Positions 6,200 through 7,106 of a DNA stretch of 7,106 bases are shown here, one piece after another. Below the pieces are notes generated by a model, which saw nothing but the letters and a program-made list of their open reading frames with translations, searched no databases and had not been told where the DNA came from. Made by a program: the position numbers and the translations under genes. The DNA is from Geminicoccaceae bacterium. GTDB lineage: Bacteria > Pseudomonadota > Alphaproteobacteria > Geminicoccales > Geminicoccaceae. The first letter of the stretch is position 1; each line of letters opens with the position of its first letter. The stretch is taken from positions 1-7,106 of the forward strand of contig JAPJRA010000175.1 of NCBI GenBank assembly GCA_030824835.1, read 5' to 3'.

Positions 6200-7106
6200 G
6201 GCGCGTACCCCGGCGCGCGGGCGGCCCGGTCCGTGTCCCCGATCGCCGCGCCGGCGGCATGGCAGCCGGCGATGTAGCCGAAGGTCATCGCCGGGCCGAG
6301 ATTGATCCCGCCGGCGGGGTAGTGGCCGCCCATGACGCTGGCCATGTCGGCCCCGGCCGCATAGAGCCCCGGTATCGGTCCGCCGGCGATATCCAGCACG
6401 CGCGCGCTGGCATCGGTCCGCAGCCCGGCAAAGGTGCCAAAGCTGCCCGGCACCACCTTGACCGCGTAGAACGGGCCGCGCTCGAGCGGCGCCACGCACG
6501 GGTTGGGCCTGTTGGCCGGGTCGCCGCCCCGGCGATTGTAGGGCGTGCCGCCGCGGCCGAACGCGGGATCCTCGCCCCGGCGGGCGTGCCGGTTGTACGC
6601 GGCCACCGTCCGCTCCAGCCCCGCCGGGTCGATCCCGCACTGGCGGGCGAGCTCGGCGAGCGTGCGGCCGGTCCTGAGATAGCCGGAGCGGATGTACGGC
6701 CCCGCCGGCAACGGCCTCGGCCGGGCGATGCCGAGGCCGTAGCGGCGCTGGAAGGCACGGGTGCAGACCAGCCAGGACGCCACCTCCTGCCCCGGCGGCA
6801 CGGCGCGCAGCATCGCCGCGACATAGTCGTGATAGCCGTCGCCCTCGTTGCAGAACCGGCTGCCGTCCGCGAGCACGCCGATGATGCCCGGCTTGTTGCG
6901 CTCGATGATGTGCGGGAAGCGGCCGGTCGTGCCGTCGGCGAACGGCACCAGCGACACCGGGCACCAGGCGCCCGCCGCGGCCAGGGTGGCGTCCACGCTC
7001 CCGCCCACCGACTCGCCGAGGCGCAGGCCGTCGCCGGTCGCCGACGGCGCGGCCACCGTCCGATGCGCCGCGGCGGCCGGGAACATGGCCCGGCGGCGCT
7101 CGGGAT
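6196..7106 (-). CDS. FAD-dependent oxidoreductase, fumarate reductase/3-ketosteroid dehydrogenase flavoprotein type (5' end cut by window edge)
   Basis: C-terminal 302 residues of a flavoprotein; the N-terminal FAD-binding GxGxxG part lies beyond the right edge. The frame is open from the edge, reading PERRRAMFPAAAAHRT, so the ATG at 7086 is internal. Recognisable blocks, in visible-residue numbering: ATGDGLRLGESVGG (22-35); RFPHIIERNKPG (62-73) and GSRFCNEGDGYHDY (81-94), the substrate-side region; GIDPAGLERTVAAYN (157-171) and RGEDPAFGRG (176-185); GPFYAVKVVPGSFGTFAGLR (210-229); and the C-terminal FAD-binding end IPGLYAAGADMASVMGG, then HYPAGGINLGPAMTFGYIAG (about 244-279). Proteins of this type add or remove hydrogen across a C-C bond next to a carbonyl or carboxylate. 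The TGA overlaps the next gene's GTG by 4 bp, making this the most upstream visible gene of the operon. Family placement is confident; the substrate is unknown, and a steroid role is not implied. Confidence 0.9.
   Translation of the reverse strand, partial: PERRRAMFPAAAAHRTVAAPSATGDGLRLGESVGGSVDATLAAAGAWCPVSLVPFADGTTGRFPHIIERNKPGIIGVLADGSRFCNEGDGYHDYVAAMLRAVPPGQEVASWLVCTRAFQRRYGLGIARPRPLPAGPYIRSGYLRTGRTLAELARQCGIDPAGLERTVAAYNRHARRGEDPAFGRGGTPYNRRGGDPANRPNPCVAPLERGPFYAVKVVPGSFGTFAGLRTDASARVLDIAGGPIPGLYAAGADMASVMGGHYPAGGINLGPAMTFGYIAGCHAAGAAIGDTDRAARAPGYAP

Noticed and set aside
5369..6964. Extending the TIM-barrel protein to the full 531-codon open frame
   Set aside because: The upstream half is Arg/Gly/Pro-rich shadow of the oxidoreductase. 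The GTG at 6199 gives the family's normal length and a GTGA overlap.

Overview
The window is high-GC bacterial DNA whose gene families and codon bias (strong G/C at third positions) best fit an alphaproteobacterium of the Hyphomicrobiales/Rhodospirillales type. Every gene that can be supported lies on the minus strand.

Layout: (i) 1-546, a NasT-type REC-ANTAR antiterminator whose last residues run off the left edge, preceded by a long inverted repeat at 552-600 in its leader. (ii) About 547-3169, some 2.6 kb without an intact gene. It holds a frameshifted, decayed IS6-family transposase (about 750-1084), a stop-interrupted codon-biased frame (1394-1684), a 100-bp block of only 27% G+C (1801-1900), a glycine-rich open frame (2508-2711) and a short gene-like fragment (2954-3124). 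This looks like an insertion and deletion scar or an island border. (iii) 3170-7106, a tightly packed four-gene operon read leftward: FAD-dependent oxidoreductase (start outside the window), sugar-phosphate-isomerase/epimerase-type TIM barrel, beta-keto acid cleavage enzyme (BKACE, DUF849), and a fumarase-superfamily lyase of the 3-carboxy-cis,cis-muconate cycloisomerase (PcaB) type. Gene junctions are a 4-bp stop/start overlap, an 18-bp gap with a consensus Shine-Dalgarno, and a 9-bp gap.

The operon looks catabolic: a flavin dehydrogenase, a metal-dependent isomerase or dehydratase, a lyase/cycloisomerase, and an enzyme that splits a beta-keto acid with acetyl-CoA. A working idea is a route resembling protocatechuate/beta-ketoadipate degradation, in which BKACE would convert a beta-keto diacid directly to acetoacetate plus an acyl-CoA. 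This is inference; substrates cannot be read from the sequence. The most concrete structural oddity is the nasT leader hairpin, whose two mismatches become G-U wobbles only on the nasT mRNA strand. No tRNA, rRNA, CRISPR array or clear terminator was seen.
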